Made by a program: the position numbers and the translations under genes. A DNA stretch of 64,000 nucleotides from Saccharopolyspora flava (lineage in GTDB: Bacteria; Actinomycetota; Actinomycetes; Mycobacteriales; Pseudonocardiaceae), in NCBI RefSeq assembly GCF_900116135.1, contig NZ_FOZX01000001.1, forward strand, positions 682,001 to 746,000. The letters are read 5' to 3'. This document shows, piece by piece, positions 29,401 to 37,335 of this stretch (positions are counted from its first letter, which is position 1; every line of letters begins with the position of its first letter). The notes under the pieces are model-generated. The model was not told where the DNA came from and did no database searches. It saw only the letters and a program-made list of their open reading frames with translations.

Positions 29401-30386
29401 GGCAGGATCTCGGTGTCGCGGAGGTTGAGCTGCCCCAGGGCGTCGGCGGCGTCGCGGATCTCCCGCTCGCCGCTGAGGAACACCAGGATGTCGCCGGGGC
29501 CCTCGGCGCACAGCTCGCGCACCGCCTCGCAGATGGCCTGCGGCTGGTCGCGCACCTCGGTCGTGGGGTCCTCCGGATCCTCGGAGTCCTCCAGCAGCGG
29601 CCGGTAGCGCACCTCCACCGGGTAGGTGCGCCCGGAGACCTCGACGACCGGTGCGTCGTCGAAGTGCCGGGAGAACCGCTCCGGGTCGATCGTCGCCGAG
29701 GTGATGATGACCTTGAGGTCGGGGCGCTTCGGCAGCAGCTGCTTGAGGTAGCCGAGGATGAAATCGATGTTGAGGCTGCGCTCGTGGGCCTCGTCGATGA
29801 TCAGGGTGTCGTAGCGGCGCAGCAGCCGGTCGTGCTGGATCTCGGCGAGCAGGATGCCGTCGGTCATCAGCTTGACCAGCGTGTCGTCACCGGTGCGCTC
29901 GGTGAAGCGCACCTGGTAGCCGATGGCGCCGCCGATCTCGGTGCCCAGCTCCTCGGCGACGCGTTCGGCCACCGTGCGCGCCGCGAGCCTGCGCGGCTGG
30001 GTGTGGCCGATGACGCCCTGCACCCCGCGCCCGAGCTCCATGCACATCTTTGGCAGCTGCGTGGTCTTCCCGGAGCCGGTCTCGCCGGCGACGATGACGA
30101 CCTGGTTGTCGCGGATGGCTTCGAGCAGGTCGTCCCGGCGCTGGCTGACCGGCAGGCTCTCCGGGTAGGTGATCTTGGGGATGCCGTCGCGGCGGCGCCG
30201 CACCCGCAGCTCGGCGGTCTCGACGTCGCCGGTGATCTCCGCGGTGACCGACTTCAGGGCCTCGGGATCGCGGATCTTGCGGGCACCTTCGATACGACGG
30301 CGCAGCCGACGCTGGTCCTGCAGCATCAGCTCGGGCAAGCGTTCCCGCAGATCAGCGAGCGAGGATTTCACAGACGACGTACCCAT
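26418..30386 (-). CDS. hrpA: ATP-dependent RNA helicase HrpA
   Basis: A DEAH-box helicase of about 1,322 residues from the ATG giving MGTSSVKSSLADLRERL; 30 further codons upstream are open but unlike the family. Motif I is GETGSGKTT (about 101-109), motif II DEAHERS (about 198), motif III SAT, and motif VI appears as QRKGRCGRV where QRAGRAGR is usual. The ratchet (HA2), OB-fold and long DUF3418 C-terminal regions follow. In E. coli HrpA resolves stalled or collided ribosomes. Length is standard for actinobacteria. The opposite strand is open for nearly 6 kb, but only as a codon-bias shadow. Confidence 0.95.
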   Translation of the reverse strand: MGTSSVKSSLADLRERLPELMLQDQRRLRRRIEGARKIRDPEALKSVTAEITGDVETAELRVRRRRDGIPKITYPESLPVSQRRDDLLEAIRDNQVVIVAGETGSGKTTQLPKMCMELGRGVQGVIGHTQPRRLAARTVAERVAEELGTEIGGAIGYQVRFTERTGDDTLVKLMTDGILLAEIQHDRLLRRYDTLIIDEAHERSLNIDFILGYLKQLLPKRPDLKVIITSATIDPERFSRHFDDAPVVEVSGRTYPVEVRYRPLLEDSEDPEDPTTEVRDQPQAICEAVRELCAEGPGDILVFLSGEREIRDAADALGQLNLRDTEILPLFARLSAAEQHRVFQRHTGRRIVLSTNVAETSLTVPGIKYVIDPGTARISRYSFRTKVQRLPIEPISQASANQRKGRCGRVSEGICIRLYSEEDFEARPEFTDPEILRTHLASVILQMTSLGLGEIESFPFLEPPDRRQITDGVALLHELGALENVKSAGDRKLTRIGRSLAQLPIDPRLARMVLEAERNGCLREVLVIVAALSIQDPRERPAEHQQAADQKHARFVDKDAESDFLSFLRMWEYLRTQQKELSSNQFRKLCRNEFLNYLRVREWQDLFGQLRQMVKSMGMTLADQPADATRIHQSLLAGLLSHIGLKDVEKRNGGQRSGPPGRGANEYQGARNARFAVFPGSSLFKKPPRWVMAAELVETSRLWARIAARVEPEWIERLAQHLVKRNYSEPHWEKDRAAVVATERVTLYGVPLVVDRKVNYGRIDPEVSRELFIRHALVEGDWDTRHEFFHQNRALLDEVEGLEERARRRDILVDDETLFDFYDQRIGADVVSGRHFDTWWKKTRREQPDLLNFEKSMLINERSAQVSDQDYPDHWIYGEHRLKLTYQFEPGADADGVTAHIPLQVLNQIDPEGFDWQIPGLREELVTTLLKSLPKQTRRNFVPAPDFAKAVLSRVGPDDGPLLETLQRSLRQLTGVEVLSSEWDPDKVPDHLKMTFRVVGRRGRKLAESKDLDELKLRLKPKVREEISAAADDVEQSGLRSWSFGELPRTFSQQRSGHAVKAFPALVDEGETVAVRMFDTEREQRRALWNGTRRLLLLNVPSPAKSIQRGMSATSRLVLGGSRHGDLASILDDCVRCAVDKLMLDNGGPVWDGEAYSSLEAKVRAGLGEYTVAVLAQVERVLVAAQHVEAVLADRPKGVSAESLADIREQLDGLLHPGFVTETGFDRLRDLVRYLRAIEQRLDKAQHQPQRDREWMYQVDEVRQRYRDLLSRVPQGRSPSEALLDVGWMIEELRVSLFAQSLGTPRPVSVKRVHRAMDKIED

Positions 30387-30497
30387 ACTCCGCACAAGCA
30401 TAGAGAAGGCGCAGGCGGCGCTGCCTCCCGATTTCGCCGCGCTCACAACCGGCACCCGCTCGGTGACGCGCGTCACCGCCCGGCGGGGGTGGGTCGA

Positions 30498-31676
30498 TCA
30501 GGTGCGTTCCGCCCGGCACAGGTAGGCCATCGCCTGGTCACCGACCCTGGTGATCACCACGCTGGCCTCCTGCGCACCCTTGGGTTTGAGCCTGCGCCGC
30601 AGCGCGTCGGGATCCACGTCGACCCCGCGCACGAGGATCTCCAACCGGCCCACATCGTGCTTGCGCAGCAGCGTGCGCAGGGCCTTCTCGTTGAACCGGC
30701 CGTGCTCGACGACCCGGAACGCCCGCACACCGGGCGGCGGGACGTCACCGGTGAGGTAGGCGATGCGCGGATCGAGCTGCACGAGCCCGTGCCGCGCCGC
30801 GTAGTGGCGCACCAGGCCCGCGCGCACCACCGCGCCGTCCGGGTCGACGATCCACTCGCGCACGTCCTCGGCGGGGCAGTCGTCGGGCTCGGCGTCGGTG
30901 ATGCTCCACGCGCCGCCGTCCGAGCGCAGCACGCTCGCCCGCCGGCGCACGGTCGGGTCGGCGGGCGAACCGAACCACAGCGCGGCCTCCCGCACACCGC
31001 CGTCCAGCGAGATGACCTCGGCCTCGACGTCGTCGGGCACCGCCGCGAAGTCCAGGCCGGGCGCGCACTTGATCACCAGGTCGCGTCCCGCGTAGACGTC
31101 GAGGAGCTCGTCCAGCGGCGGCACCAGATCGGCGGGATCCCAGCGCCGCCTGCCGCCCTCGTCGCGGCGCGCCGGATCGGCCAGCACCACGGTGTCGCGG
31201 GTGACCGGGCGCAACGCGTCGGCCTCCACGACCGCGGCGTCGAGACCGGCGGCGGCCAGGTTGTGCCGGGCCATGAGCAACCGGACCCGGTCGAGGTCGG
31301 AACCGACGCTGCGGCGCGCGACCGCCGCCACCGCAGCCAGGTCGGCACCGATCGAGCAGGTCACGTCGTGCACGTCGCGCCCGGCCAGGCGCTGCGCCCG
31401 GTGCCGGGCGACGACGCTCGCCGTGGCCTGCTGCAGCGCGGCGTCGGTGAACAACCACTCGCCGCCGCCGTCCAGTTTGGACTCGGCTTTGCGCCGCAGC
31501 ACCGCTGTTTCCAGGGCCGCCGCGGCGAACCGCTCACCCACCAGGCGCCGCGCCGCGGCGACGTCGGACAGCCGGGATTTGCCGGTCAGCGCGAGCCCGG
31601 ACAGCTCGGCGACGGCCGCGCGGCCCTCCGCCGAGCGGAGGAACAGCACGTCGTCGAGGTCGAACGAGTACCCCAC
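30498..31676 (-). CDS. class I SAM-dependent methyltransferase, THUMP-like
   Basis: A 392-residue protein. After a helical N-terminal domain, the Rossmann methyltransferase core has DVTCSIGADLAAVA as motif I, GSDLDRVRLLMARHN as motif II and VVLADPARRDEGGRR at the acceptor strand; the C-terminal part (RRLKPKGAQEASVVITRVGD) is the THUMP-like region of this family. The target is unknown; RNA is likely given the fold. M. tuberculosis has an orthologue near the same neighbours (Rv3037c, from memory). It ends on the same strand 112 bases before hrpA begins. Confidence 0.83.
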   Translation of the reverse strand: MGYSFDLDDVLFLRSAEGRAAVAELSGLALTGKSRLSDVAAARRLVGERFAAAALETAVLRRKAESKLDGGGEWLFTDAALQQATASVVARHRAQRLAGRDVHDVTCSIGADLAAVAAVARRSVGSDLDRVRLLMARHNLAAAGLDAAVVEADALRPVTRDTVVLADPARRDEGGRRRWDPADLVPPLDELLDVYAGRDLVIKCAPGLDFAAVPDDVEAEVISLDGGVREAALWFGSPADPTVRRRASVLRSDGGAWSITDAEPDDCPAEDVREWIVDPDGAVVRAGLVRHYAARHGLVQLDPRIAYLTGDVPPPGVRAFRVVEHGRFNEKALRTLLRKHDVGRLEILVRGVDVDPDALRRRLKPKGAQEASVVITRVGDQAMAYLCRAERT

Positions 31677-31777
31677 CGGCGCCCCCTAGCGCGCACCGGC
31701 GGTGCACGACCGGCGCGCGCCGGGGACCGGGTGGTGGGGTGTGCTCGTCACGACCGCTTCCGCTGCTTCCCGCCGGG

Positions 31778-32560
31778 TCAGCGCCCGGTGAACTTCGCCT
31801 TGCCGGGGCCGTTCTCGATGAACGACCGCATGCCGATCTTCTGGTCCTCGGTCGCGAAAGTCCCGGCGAACAGGTGCGTTTCGAGCTTCAGACCGTTGTC
31901 CAGGTCCACGTCCAGACCGCCGTCGATCGCGGCCTTCGCCGCCGCCAGGGCGCGCGCCGCACCACCGGTGAACTGCTCGGCCCAGCGCTTCGCCGTCGCG
32001 TAGACCTCGGCGGAGGGCACGATCTCATCGACCATGCCCAGCGACAGCGCCTCCTGCGCCTCGACGAACCGGCCGGTGTAGATGATGTCCTTGGCCTTGC
32101 TCGGCCCGATCAGCCGCGCCAGCCGCTGCGTGCCACCGGCACCCGGGATGACGCCGAGCAGGATCTCCGGCTGGCCGACCTTGATGTCGTCCGCCGCGAT
32201 GCGCCGGTCGCACGACAGCGCCAGCTCGAAACCACCACCGAGGGCGTAGCCGGTCAGCGCCGCGACCGTGGGCTTCGGGATGGCGGCGACCTGGCTCATC
32301 GCGTCGGAGAGCCCGCGCTGCTCCTTGGCGGCCATGTCCGCGTAGGACATGTCGGCCATCTCCTTGATGTCCGCGCCCGCGGCGAAGACCTTCTCCCCGC
32401 CGTAGACGATCACCGCGCGGATGTCGTCGCGCTCGGCGGCCTCGATCGCCACGTCGCGCAGCTCCGTCTCGATCTGCCTGTTCAGCGCGTTCATCTTCGG
32501 CCGATCCAGCCGGATCGTGCCGATCGCACCCTCGACCTCAAGCCTGACGAACTCGCCCAC
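31778..32560 (-). CDS. enoyl-CoA hydratase (crotonase family)
   Basis: A 260-residue crotonase. The GTG start (giving VGEFVRLEVEG) has GAGGAGG seven bases in front. The oxyanion-hole strands are AAGADIKEM and ALGGGFELALSCD; the first catalytic Glu is in GQPEILLGVIPGAGGTQR. The usual second Glu, in the helix after GGTQRL, reads Asp in SKAKDIIYTG, which occurs in some hydratases. It adds water to trans-2-enoyl-CoA in beta-oxidation. The counterpart in M. tuberculosis is probably echA17 (Rv3039c), again beside the ABC ATPase gene found upstream here. Confidence 0.92.
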   Translation of the reverse strand: MGEFVRLEVEGAIGTIRLDRPKMNALNRQIETELRDVAIEAAERDDIRAVIVYGGEKVFAAGADIKEMADMSYADMAAKEQRGLSDAMSQVAAIPKPTVAALTGYALGGGFELALSCDRRIAADDIKVGQPEILLGVIPGAGGTQRLARLIGPSKAKDIIYTGRFVEAQEALSLGMVDEIVPSAEVYATAKRWAEQFTGGAARALAAAKAAIDGGLDVDLDNGLKLETHLFAGTFATEDQKIGMRSFIENGPGKAKFTGR

Positions 32561-32672
32561 GCAGCAACCTCCTCGTCGAACCACCGCTTGCCGCCGGGAG
32601 GCTATCGCGCCCCACCCGAAAACTGCTGTGTCACCGATCTCAACGCGCCGAGACCCGGCGCTCACCCGCTGG

Positions 32673-33461
32673 TCAGGACCGGCGGCGGGCGAAGTAGCGG
32701 TCGCCGGCGCGCTGCAGTTCGAGGTTCTGGTCGAAGGTCTTCGACAGGTTGTCCTCGGTGAGCACGTCCTCGAGCAGGCCTTGGGCGACGATGCCGCCCT
32801 CGCGCAGCAGCAGGCAGTGCGTGAACCCGGGCGGGATCTCCTCGACGTGGTGGGTGACCAGCACCGACGCGGGCGCGTCGGGGTCCATCGCCAGGGTCGA
32901 CAGGCGCCCGACGAGGTCCTCGCGGCCACCGAGGTCGAGTCCGGCGGCGGGCTCGTCGAGCAGCAGCAGTTCCGGGTCGGTCATCAGCGCGCGGGAGATC
33001 ATGGCCCGCTTGCGCTCACCTTCGGACAGCGTGCCGAACTCGCGGTCGGCGAGGTGCGCGACGCCGAGCAGGTCGAGCAGTTCCACCGCCCGATCGGTGT
33101 CGAGGTCGTCGTACTCCTCGCGCCACCGGCCGAACACCGAATACCCGGCGCTGACCACGACGTCGCGGACGATCTCGTCACCGGGAACGCGGTTGACCAG
33201 GGCACCCGAGCACAGCCCGATCAGCGGGCGGATGTCGAACACGTTGGTCTTGCCGAGCCGCTCCCCCAGCACGTCGACGGTGCCGGTGGTCGGGTGCATC
33301 TCGGTGCTGGCCATCTTCAGCAGCGTCGTCTTGCCCGCCCCGTTGGGGCCCAGCACGACCCACCGCTCGTCGAGCTCGACCGACCAGTTCACGTCGGCCA
33401 GCAGCGTCGTCTTGCCCCGCCGGACACCGACGCCATCCATCCGGATGACCAGGTCGTCCAC
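32673..33461 (-). CDS. ABC transporter ATP-binding protein
   Basis: A 262-residue single ATPase domain. The start is a GTG with GGGAGG five bases ahead. Walker A is GPNGAGKTT (about 40-48), the signature is LSEGERKR in place of LSGGQ, Walker B is LLLLDEPAAGLD, and the switch His is in VTHHVEEIPPGF. The H-loop double His and variant signature fit the ModF/Rv3041c-like group, which has no known permease partner. None is encoded next to it here, so the substrate and even a transport role are uncertain. Confidence 0.88.
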   Translation of the reverse strand: MDDLVIRMDGVGVRRGKTTLLADVNWSVELDERWVVLGPNGAGKTTLLKMASTEMHPTTGTVDVLGERLGKTNVFDIRPLIGLCSGALVNRVPGDEIVRDVVVSAGYSVFGRWREEYDDLDTDRAVELLDLLGVAHLADREFGTLSEGERKRAMISRALMTDPELLLLDEPAAGLDLGGREDLVGRLSTLAMDPDAPASVLVTHHVEEIPPGFTHCLLLREGGIVAQGLLEDVLTEDNLSKTFDQNLELQRAGDRYFARRRS

Positions 33462-33727
33462 GTCTACCTCCCAGCCGTGACTGACCGCGGCGGCGCAACC
33501 AGGCGCGCACTCGGCGTTCGTCTCCGTCGCTGATCCGCCGCAGGTTCCGGCGGACCCCTCCGGTGGACATTCTTCCCGCCGCGACCGCACCGCCTGCGGG
33601 CGGGATGCCGCTGACCACTCGCCTGCCAGGGTGAACATGATCGTCCCTGCGCATCCCGGTCGTCCACATCCCGGGAACCCCGCCGGATCCCTGGCCCCGG
33701 CGGCGATCCGGTGCCACGATCGAGCCC

Positions 33728-33799
33728 GTGCCCGATTCGTTTCTCACCCGCGATCGCGTGATCGACCTGTTCCGGGTCGTCGCCTCCGCCTGTCGCTGA
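33728..33799 (+). CDS. leader peptide upstream of cysteine dioxygenase
   Basis: A 23-codon frame starting at GTG: VPDSFLTRDRVIDLFRVVAS then ACR and a TGA. It fits the actinobacterial sulfur-gene leader peptide pattern, where a short peptide has an R-x-H-V-D-L-x-R-V-x-S-A-x-C-R type ending (here DRVIDLFRVVASACR). Those leaders stand before cysteine, sulfate or sulfonate genes. It lies 143 bases before the dioxygenase start, in a 481-bp gap otherwise without genes. The Cys near the end would let ribosome stalling sense cysteinyl-tRNA; the region after it has several GGTGTG/CACACC inverted segments (33895-33930). Confidence 0.65.
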   Translation: MPDSFLTRDRVIDLFRVVASACR

Positions 33800-33942
33800 A
33801 AGCGGTCCGAGGGACCACTCCCGCTTCCCGACGTCATCGCGGCACGACGAATCACCACAACACCTCTCTCCTTCTTCGGCTCCTGCCGGCGGAGGTGTGC
33901 CGTGTCGTGCCGGTGCCACACCGCAAGACACCTGGAGACACC

Positions 33943-34539
33943 GTGAGCATCACGCAACCCGAGAACCCGTCCGCCCCGCTGTCCGCCTACACCCCGACCG
34001 CACCGGTGCCCGCGCTCGGCGACGCCGAAGTGCACCCGGCGCTGGACCGGCCGCTGCTGCGCGACCTGATCCGCCCGAACCACCTCCAGTGGAGCGCGCG
34101 CGAACTCCGCGACCTGACCGGGCTCGTCGCCGGCGAGCTGACCTCCGAGCTGATGAACATCGTGCGCGTCGACGAGCAGGAGAGGTGGTGGGCCAAGCTC
34201 GCGCTCACCGCGGGCGTCGAGCTGTGGCTGCTGTCGTGGGCACCGGGGCAGGGCACGCCCGCCCACGACCACGGCGGTGCTTCCGGCTCGTTCTCGGTGC
34301 TGTTCGGCGCGCTGCGGGAGGACTACCGCTACGCCAACGGCCCGGTCCGCACCCAGCACCACGACCTGGGCGCCGGGATCGGTTTCGGTCCCGGCCGCGC
34401 GCACCAGGTCACCAACGTCAGCTCGGTCAACTCGGCCAGCGTGCACGCCTACTCGCCGCCGCTGCTGCCGGTGAACTACTACGCCGACCTGGCCGAGATC
34501 CCGCCCGTCCCGCCACAGCGAATCGAGGGAACCCGATGA
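33943..34539 (+). CDS. cysteine dioxygenase
   Basis: Oxidises the thiol of cysteine to cysteine sulfinate with O2. The 198-residue cupin has the iron ligands His108 and His110 in PAHDHGGASGSF and His154 in GRAHQVTN; the family's Cys/Tyr crosslink position is occupied here by Gly as in most bacterial forms. The start is a GTG after GGAG. It follows a long leader with a putative regulatory peptide, and the rhodanese gene begins inside its stop codon (ATGA), so the products are made together, probably to move cysteine sulfur to sulfite and beyond. Confidence 0.9.
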   Translation: MSITQPENPSAPLSAYTPTAPVPALGDAEVHPALDRPLLRDLIRPNHLQWSARELRDLTGLVAGELTSELMNIVRVDEQERWWAKLALTAGVELWLLSWAPGQGTPAHDHGGASGSFSVLFGALREDYRYANGPVRTQHHDLGAGIGFGPGRAHQVTNVSSVNSASVHAYSPPLLPVNYYADLAEIPPVPPQRIEGTR

Positions 34540-34958
34540 CCGTCCCCGAACCGCGACAGGAGACCGCCGCCGGCCCGTACGGGATCGAGCACCTGCTGGC
34601 CGAGTCCCGCGAGAAACTCGCCCGCGTCGATCCGCAGGAGGCCTTCGAGATCCAGCGCGATGGCGGCGTGATCATCGACATCCGCCCCGAAGCCGACCGG
34701 CTCGCGCACGGCGAGATCCCGGGCGCGCTCACGGTGGAGCGCATCGTCCTGGAATGGCGCCTCGACCCGGCCGGACCGCACCGCCTCACCGGCCTGCACC
34801 CGCAGCGCCCGGTGGTGCTGGTCTGCAACGAGGGCTACGCCTCCAGCCTCGCCGCCGCCCAAGCCCAGGAACTCGGCTTGACCCGGGCCACCGACCTGGC
34901 GGGCGGTTTCCACGCGTGGAAGCAAGCGGGCCTTCCCACCACCGCGCCCGTCGCCTGA
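34536..34958 (+). CDS. rhodanese-like sulfurtransferase
   Basis: A 140-residue single rhodanese domain. GGVIIDIRPEADRLAHGEIPGA is the CH2A-type first half (residues 43-64, shown in part), and the active-site Cys97 sits in LVCNEGYASSLAA; the loop CNEGYAS is the form seen next to cysteine dioxygenases. It likely carries persulfide sulfur formed along with the dioxygenase reaction. It overlaps the dioxygenase gene by four bases. A perfect inverted GGGAACCTT repeat pair starts two bases after its stop. Confidence 0.88.
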   Translation: MTVPEPRQETAAGPYGIEHLLAESREKLARVDPQEAFEIQRDGGVIIDIRPEADRLAHGEIPGALTVERIVLEWRLDPAGPHRLTGLHPQRPVVLVCNEGYASSLAAAQAQELGLTRATDLAGGFHAWKQAGLPTTAPVA

Positions 34959-34960
34959 CC

Positions 34961-35022
34961 TGAGCAAGGGAACCTTCCTGTCACGCACCGGGGCGCGGAT
35001 GACAGGAAGGTTCCCTTGCTCA
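34961..35022. repeat. perfect inverted pair of GGGAACCTT repeats
   Basis: Two arms of 23 bases (34961-34983 and 35000-35022) are exact reverse complements and enclose a 16-base spacer. Each arm has the full repeat: TGAGCAAGGGAACC followed by TTCCTGTCA. It begins two bases past the rhodanese stop and could fold into a very stable RNA hairpin, so it may end transcription of the cysteine dioxygenase operon. Confidence 0.92.
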
Positions 35023-35099
35023 CTTCACGGGCCCACCGGCGCACGAGCGAGGGCAAAGCGCCTCCTCGGCGGGAGCGGGTCCCGTAGGCTCCCGGCCTT

Positions 35100-36254
35100 G
35101 TGCGAGCGCAGAGCCTCTTGTTCCGCCCGTGGGTGCTGGTCACCGTGGTGGGCGCGGTTGTCCTAGCAGTGATCGAGCTGGTCCTGGGGACCGGTGCCGC
35201 CGGTGTCGCCGCCGGTTGGGCGGGCGGTGTGGTGGGAGCGATCCTGCTGCCGGTGGCCACGCAGGTCGGGTTGCTGCTCGGTTCGGTGGTCTTCGGACTG
35301 CGCGTGCGTCAGGTGGTCTTCGGCGCGATGCGCGAGGTCGGGTCGTTCCGGCGCGGCAGCGTGACCTTCACGTTCCGGGCGCTGCCGGTGACGTTGCGGG
35401 CGCAGATCGGGCCGTGGCGGTCGCCGGTGATCCTGCGCTGCTGGCTGGCCGGTCTGGTCTCGGCGCTGGCAGGCGTCGCCGCGGTGGTGGGCGCGTGGCT
35501 GGTGCCGGGTGCGTTCGGGCGCGGTCTGGCGTTGGCGATGAGCGCGTTCATGCTGGTCAAGCTGTGGCCCAAACGGGTTCCGCTGACGACGTCGACGGGC
35601 TGGTTGTTGTTCTCGTTGCCGCGGATGCCGGAGCCGGAGCGTTCGGATTTCCTCGCCGCCCCGATGGCGGCGCGCGCCTACGAGGCGCTGCGGGCCGGTG
35701 ATCTCGACGCGGCGCAGGCGCGCGCCGACGAGCTCGCCGAGCGCTTCCCCGGCATCAACGCGACGGTGTCGTGCCAGATCGCGGTGCTGGAGTCGCGGGG
35801 TCTCTACGCGCCCGGGGTGCTGCTGCTGTTGAAGTTCCTGTCCGACAACGACGTTCCGTCCCGCAAGATGGCCTACCTGCTGGCCGGTCTGGCGGGTTTG
35901 GGGTTCAAAGCCGTGGAGTCGGGGCAGATGCCGGCCGACAGCCTGCTTCCCACGGCGAAGAAGGCCCTCGAAGACGCGGTGCAGCTCGGCTATCCCGAGT
36001 TCGAGCTCAACGGGACCAGCGGGCTGCTGGCGTTGATCGAGGGCGACGCGGACGACGCGGTCCGGCTGGCCACCAGCGGAGCGGAGTACAACCACTCGCC
36101 GCTGTCGCGCGCCGACGACTTCGCGACGCTGGCCCGCGCGCACATGGCGCTGCACGACAACGCCGCCGCCCGCACCGCGCTGGCTCGCGCCGAGGAGCTG
36201 GCCCCGTGGTCGCCGCGCGTCACCGAGACCCGCAAGCGCCTGTCGGTGAGCTGA
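35100..36254 (+). CDS. membrane protein with C-terminal TPR repeats
   Basis: A 384-residue protein starting at GTG. Three to five membrane helices fill residues 1-160 (VLVTVVGAVVLAVIELVLG, VVGAILLPVATQVGLLLGSV, GLVSALAGVAAVVGAWLV and others). The rest is soluble and made of tetratricopeptide-like helix pairs (AYEALRAGDLDAAQARADEL, ALEDAVQLGYPEFELNGTSG, LARAHMALHDNAAARTAL, each in its own pair). This order suggests a membrane-anchored protein-binding platform on the cytoplasmic side. No family name recognised. Perfect inverted GGGAACCTT repeats lie on both sides of the gene. Confidence 0.7.
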   Translation: MRAQSLLFRPWVLVTVVGAVVLAVIELVLGTGAAGVAAGWAGGVVGAILLPVATQVGLLLGSVVFGLRVRQVVFGAMREVGSFRRGSVTFTFRALPVTLRAQIGPWRSPVILRCWLAGLVSALAGVAAVVGAWLVPGAFGRGLALAMSAFMLVKLWPKRVPLTTSTGWLLFSLPRMPEPERSDFLAAPMAARAYEALRAGDLDAAQARADELAERFPGINATVSCQIAVLESRGLYAPGVLLLLKFLSDNDVPSRKMAYLLAGLAGLGFKAVESGQMPADSLLPTAKKALEDAVQLGYPEFELNGTSGLLALIEGDADDAVRLATSGAEYNHSPLSRADDFATLARAHMALHDNAAARTALARAEELAPWSPRVTETRKRLSVS

Positions 36255-36256
36255 AA

Positions 36257-36300
36257 CAGGGGAACCTTTCTGCCACCCGGGTGGCAGAAAGGTTCCCCTG
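36257..36300. repeat. perfect inverted GGGAACCTT repeat hairpin
   Basis: Arms of 22 bases (36257-36278, 36279-36300) form an uninterrupted 44-bp palindrome: CAGGGGAACCTTTCTGCCAC, CCGG, and the mirror. It lies three bases past one stop codon and 19 bases from the convergent gene's stop, so it could stop transcription from both sides. Confidence 0.92.
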
Positions 36301-36318
36301 CACTGGTCAGCGCGGCTG

Positions 36319-37263
36319 TCAGTCGATGGTCAGCACGAGCTTGCCCTGGGTCCGGCCGGTCTCGCCCCGGGTGTGGGCCTCGGCGGCCTCGGCCAACGGG
36401 AAGGTGTCGGCGATCTCGGCGCGCAGCTTGCCGGCGACGACCAGGTCGCGAACGGCCTGCATGCCGGCCTGGTCGGCTTCGACGAGCATGAGCTCGGCGC
36501 GCACGCCCAGCTGTTCGGCTTCGGCGACGAGCTCTTCGCGGTCGTAGGGCAGGATCGACACGAGGATGCCGCCCTTGCGCAGCACCTGCAGCGAGCGGCT
36601 GCGGTAGTCGGCGGCGATCGGGTCGAGCACGACGTCGACGTCGCTGACGGCTTCGGTGAAGTCGACCTCGGTGTAGTCGACGAGCTCGTCGACGCCGAGC
36701 TTCGTCAGGAACTCGTGCTTGCTCTTGCTGGCGGTGGCGATGACGTGGGCGCCCTTGGCCTTGGCGATCTGCACGGCCAGGTGACCGACACCGCCCGCGG
36801 CGGCGTGGATCAGGATCTTCTGCCCGGACTGCAGGTTCGCCGTGTCGTTGAGCGCCTGCCAGGCGGTCAGGGCCGCGAGCGGGATCGCACCGGCCTGCAC
36901 GTGGTCGATGCCCTCGGGCTTGGGCACGAAGGCCCGCGCAGGACCGGTCACGTACTCGGCGTGGGAGCCGAGGCCGAACGGGTAGGGCAGCATGCCGAAG
37001 ACCTCGTCGCCGGGCTTGTGGATGGTCACGCCCGTGCCGATGTCCTCGACGACGCCGGAGACGTCCCAGCCGAGGATGCGCGGCGGCTGGCTGAGGAAGC
37101 CCTGCCCCGCGCGGTGCTTCCAGTCGGTGGGGTTGACACCGGCCGCGCGCACCCGGATCAGGACCTCGCTCGGCCCCGGCTCCGGCTTGTCCAGCTGCGC
37201 CTCGTGCAGCACCTCGGGCCCGCCGTAAACGTCCTGTGTGATGGCACGCATGGTTTCACTCAT
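36319..37263 (-). CDS. NADP-dependent zinc-less alcohol dehydrogenase/quinone reductase
   Basis: A 314-residue medium-chain reductase from the ATG giving MSETMRAITQDVYG. It has the GroES-like N-terminal domain (VLIRVRAAGVNPTDWKHRAG, ILGWDVSGVVEDIG) without the zinc ligands, and the NADPH-binding Rossmann fold (ILIHAAAGGVGHLAVQIAKA). The AAGGVG motif marks it as a quinone-oxidoreductase type. It reduces quinones or enones; substrate unknown. It is divergent from a GlxA-type regulator with two dyads in the 61-70-bp gap, so the regulator probably controls it. Confidence 0.88.
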   Translation of the reverse strand: MSETMRAITQDVYGGPEVLHEAQLDKPEPGPSEVLIRVRAAGVNPTDWKHRAGQGFLSQPPRILGWDVSGVVEDIGTGVTIHKPGDEVFGMLPYPFGLGSHAEYVTGPARAFVPKPEGIDHVQAGAIPLAALTAWQALNDTANLQSGQKILIHAAAGGVGHLAVQIAKAKGAHVIATASKSKHEFLTKLGVDELVDYTEVDFTEAVSDVDVVLDPIAADYRSRSLQVLRKGGILVSILPYDREELVAEAEQLGVRAELMLVEADQAGMQAVRDLVVAGKLRAEIADTFPLAEAAEAHTRGETGRTQGKLVLTID

Positions 37264-37298
37264 GGCCCCCACCCTGCCTCATCTGCACCGATCTCGAA

Positions 37299-37335
37299 AT
37301 GGCACGAATGACAACATTCGATAGGATCGTGCCAT
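37299..37335. promoter_or_regulatory. nested dyads between reductase and GlxA-type regulator
   Basis: An outer 9-bp inverted repeat ATGGCACGA (37299-37307) / TCGTGCCAT (37327-37335) encloses an inner hairpin CGAATG-ACAA-CATTCG (37305-37320). A likely -10 hexamer TAGGAT (37323-37328) lies inside and the outer right arm includes the regulator's ATG. The layout suggests autoregulation and control of the divergent reductase. Confidence 0.6.

Noticed and set aside
26091..32003. A 1,970-codon open frame on the plus strand antisense to hrpA and the methyltransferase gene
   Set aside because: Its product is a low-complexity His/Leu/Arg/Asp-rich shadow caused by codon bias; the minus strand encodes a complete HrpA with all helicase motifs.
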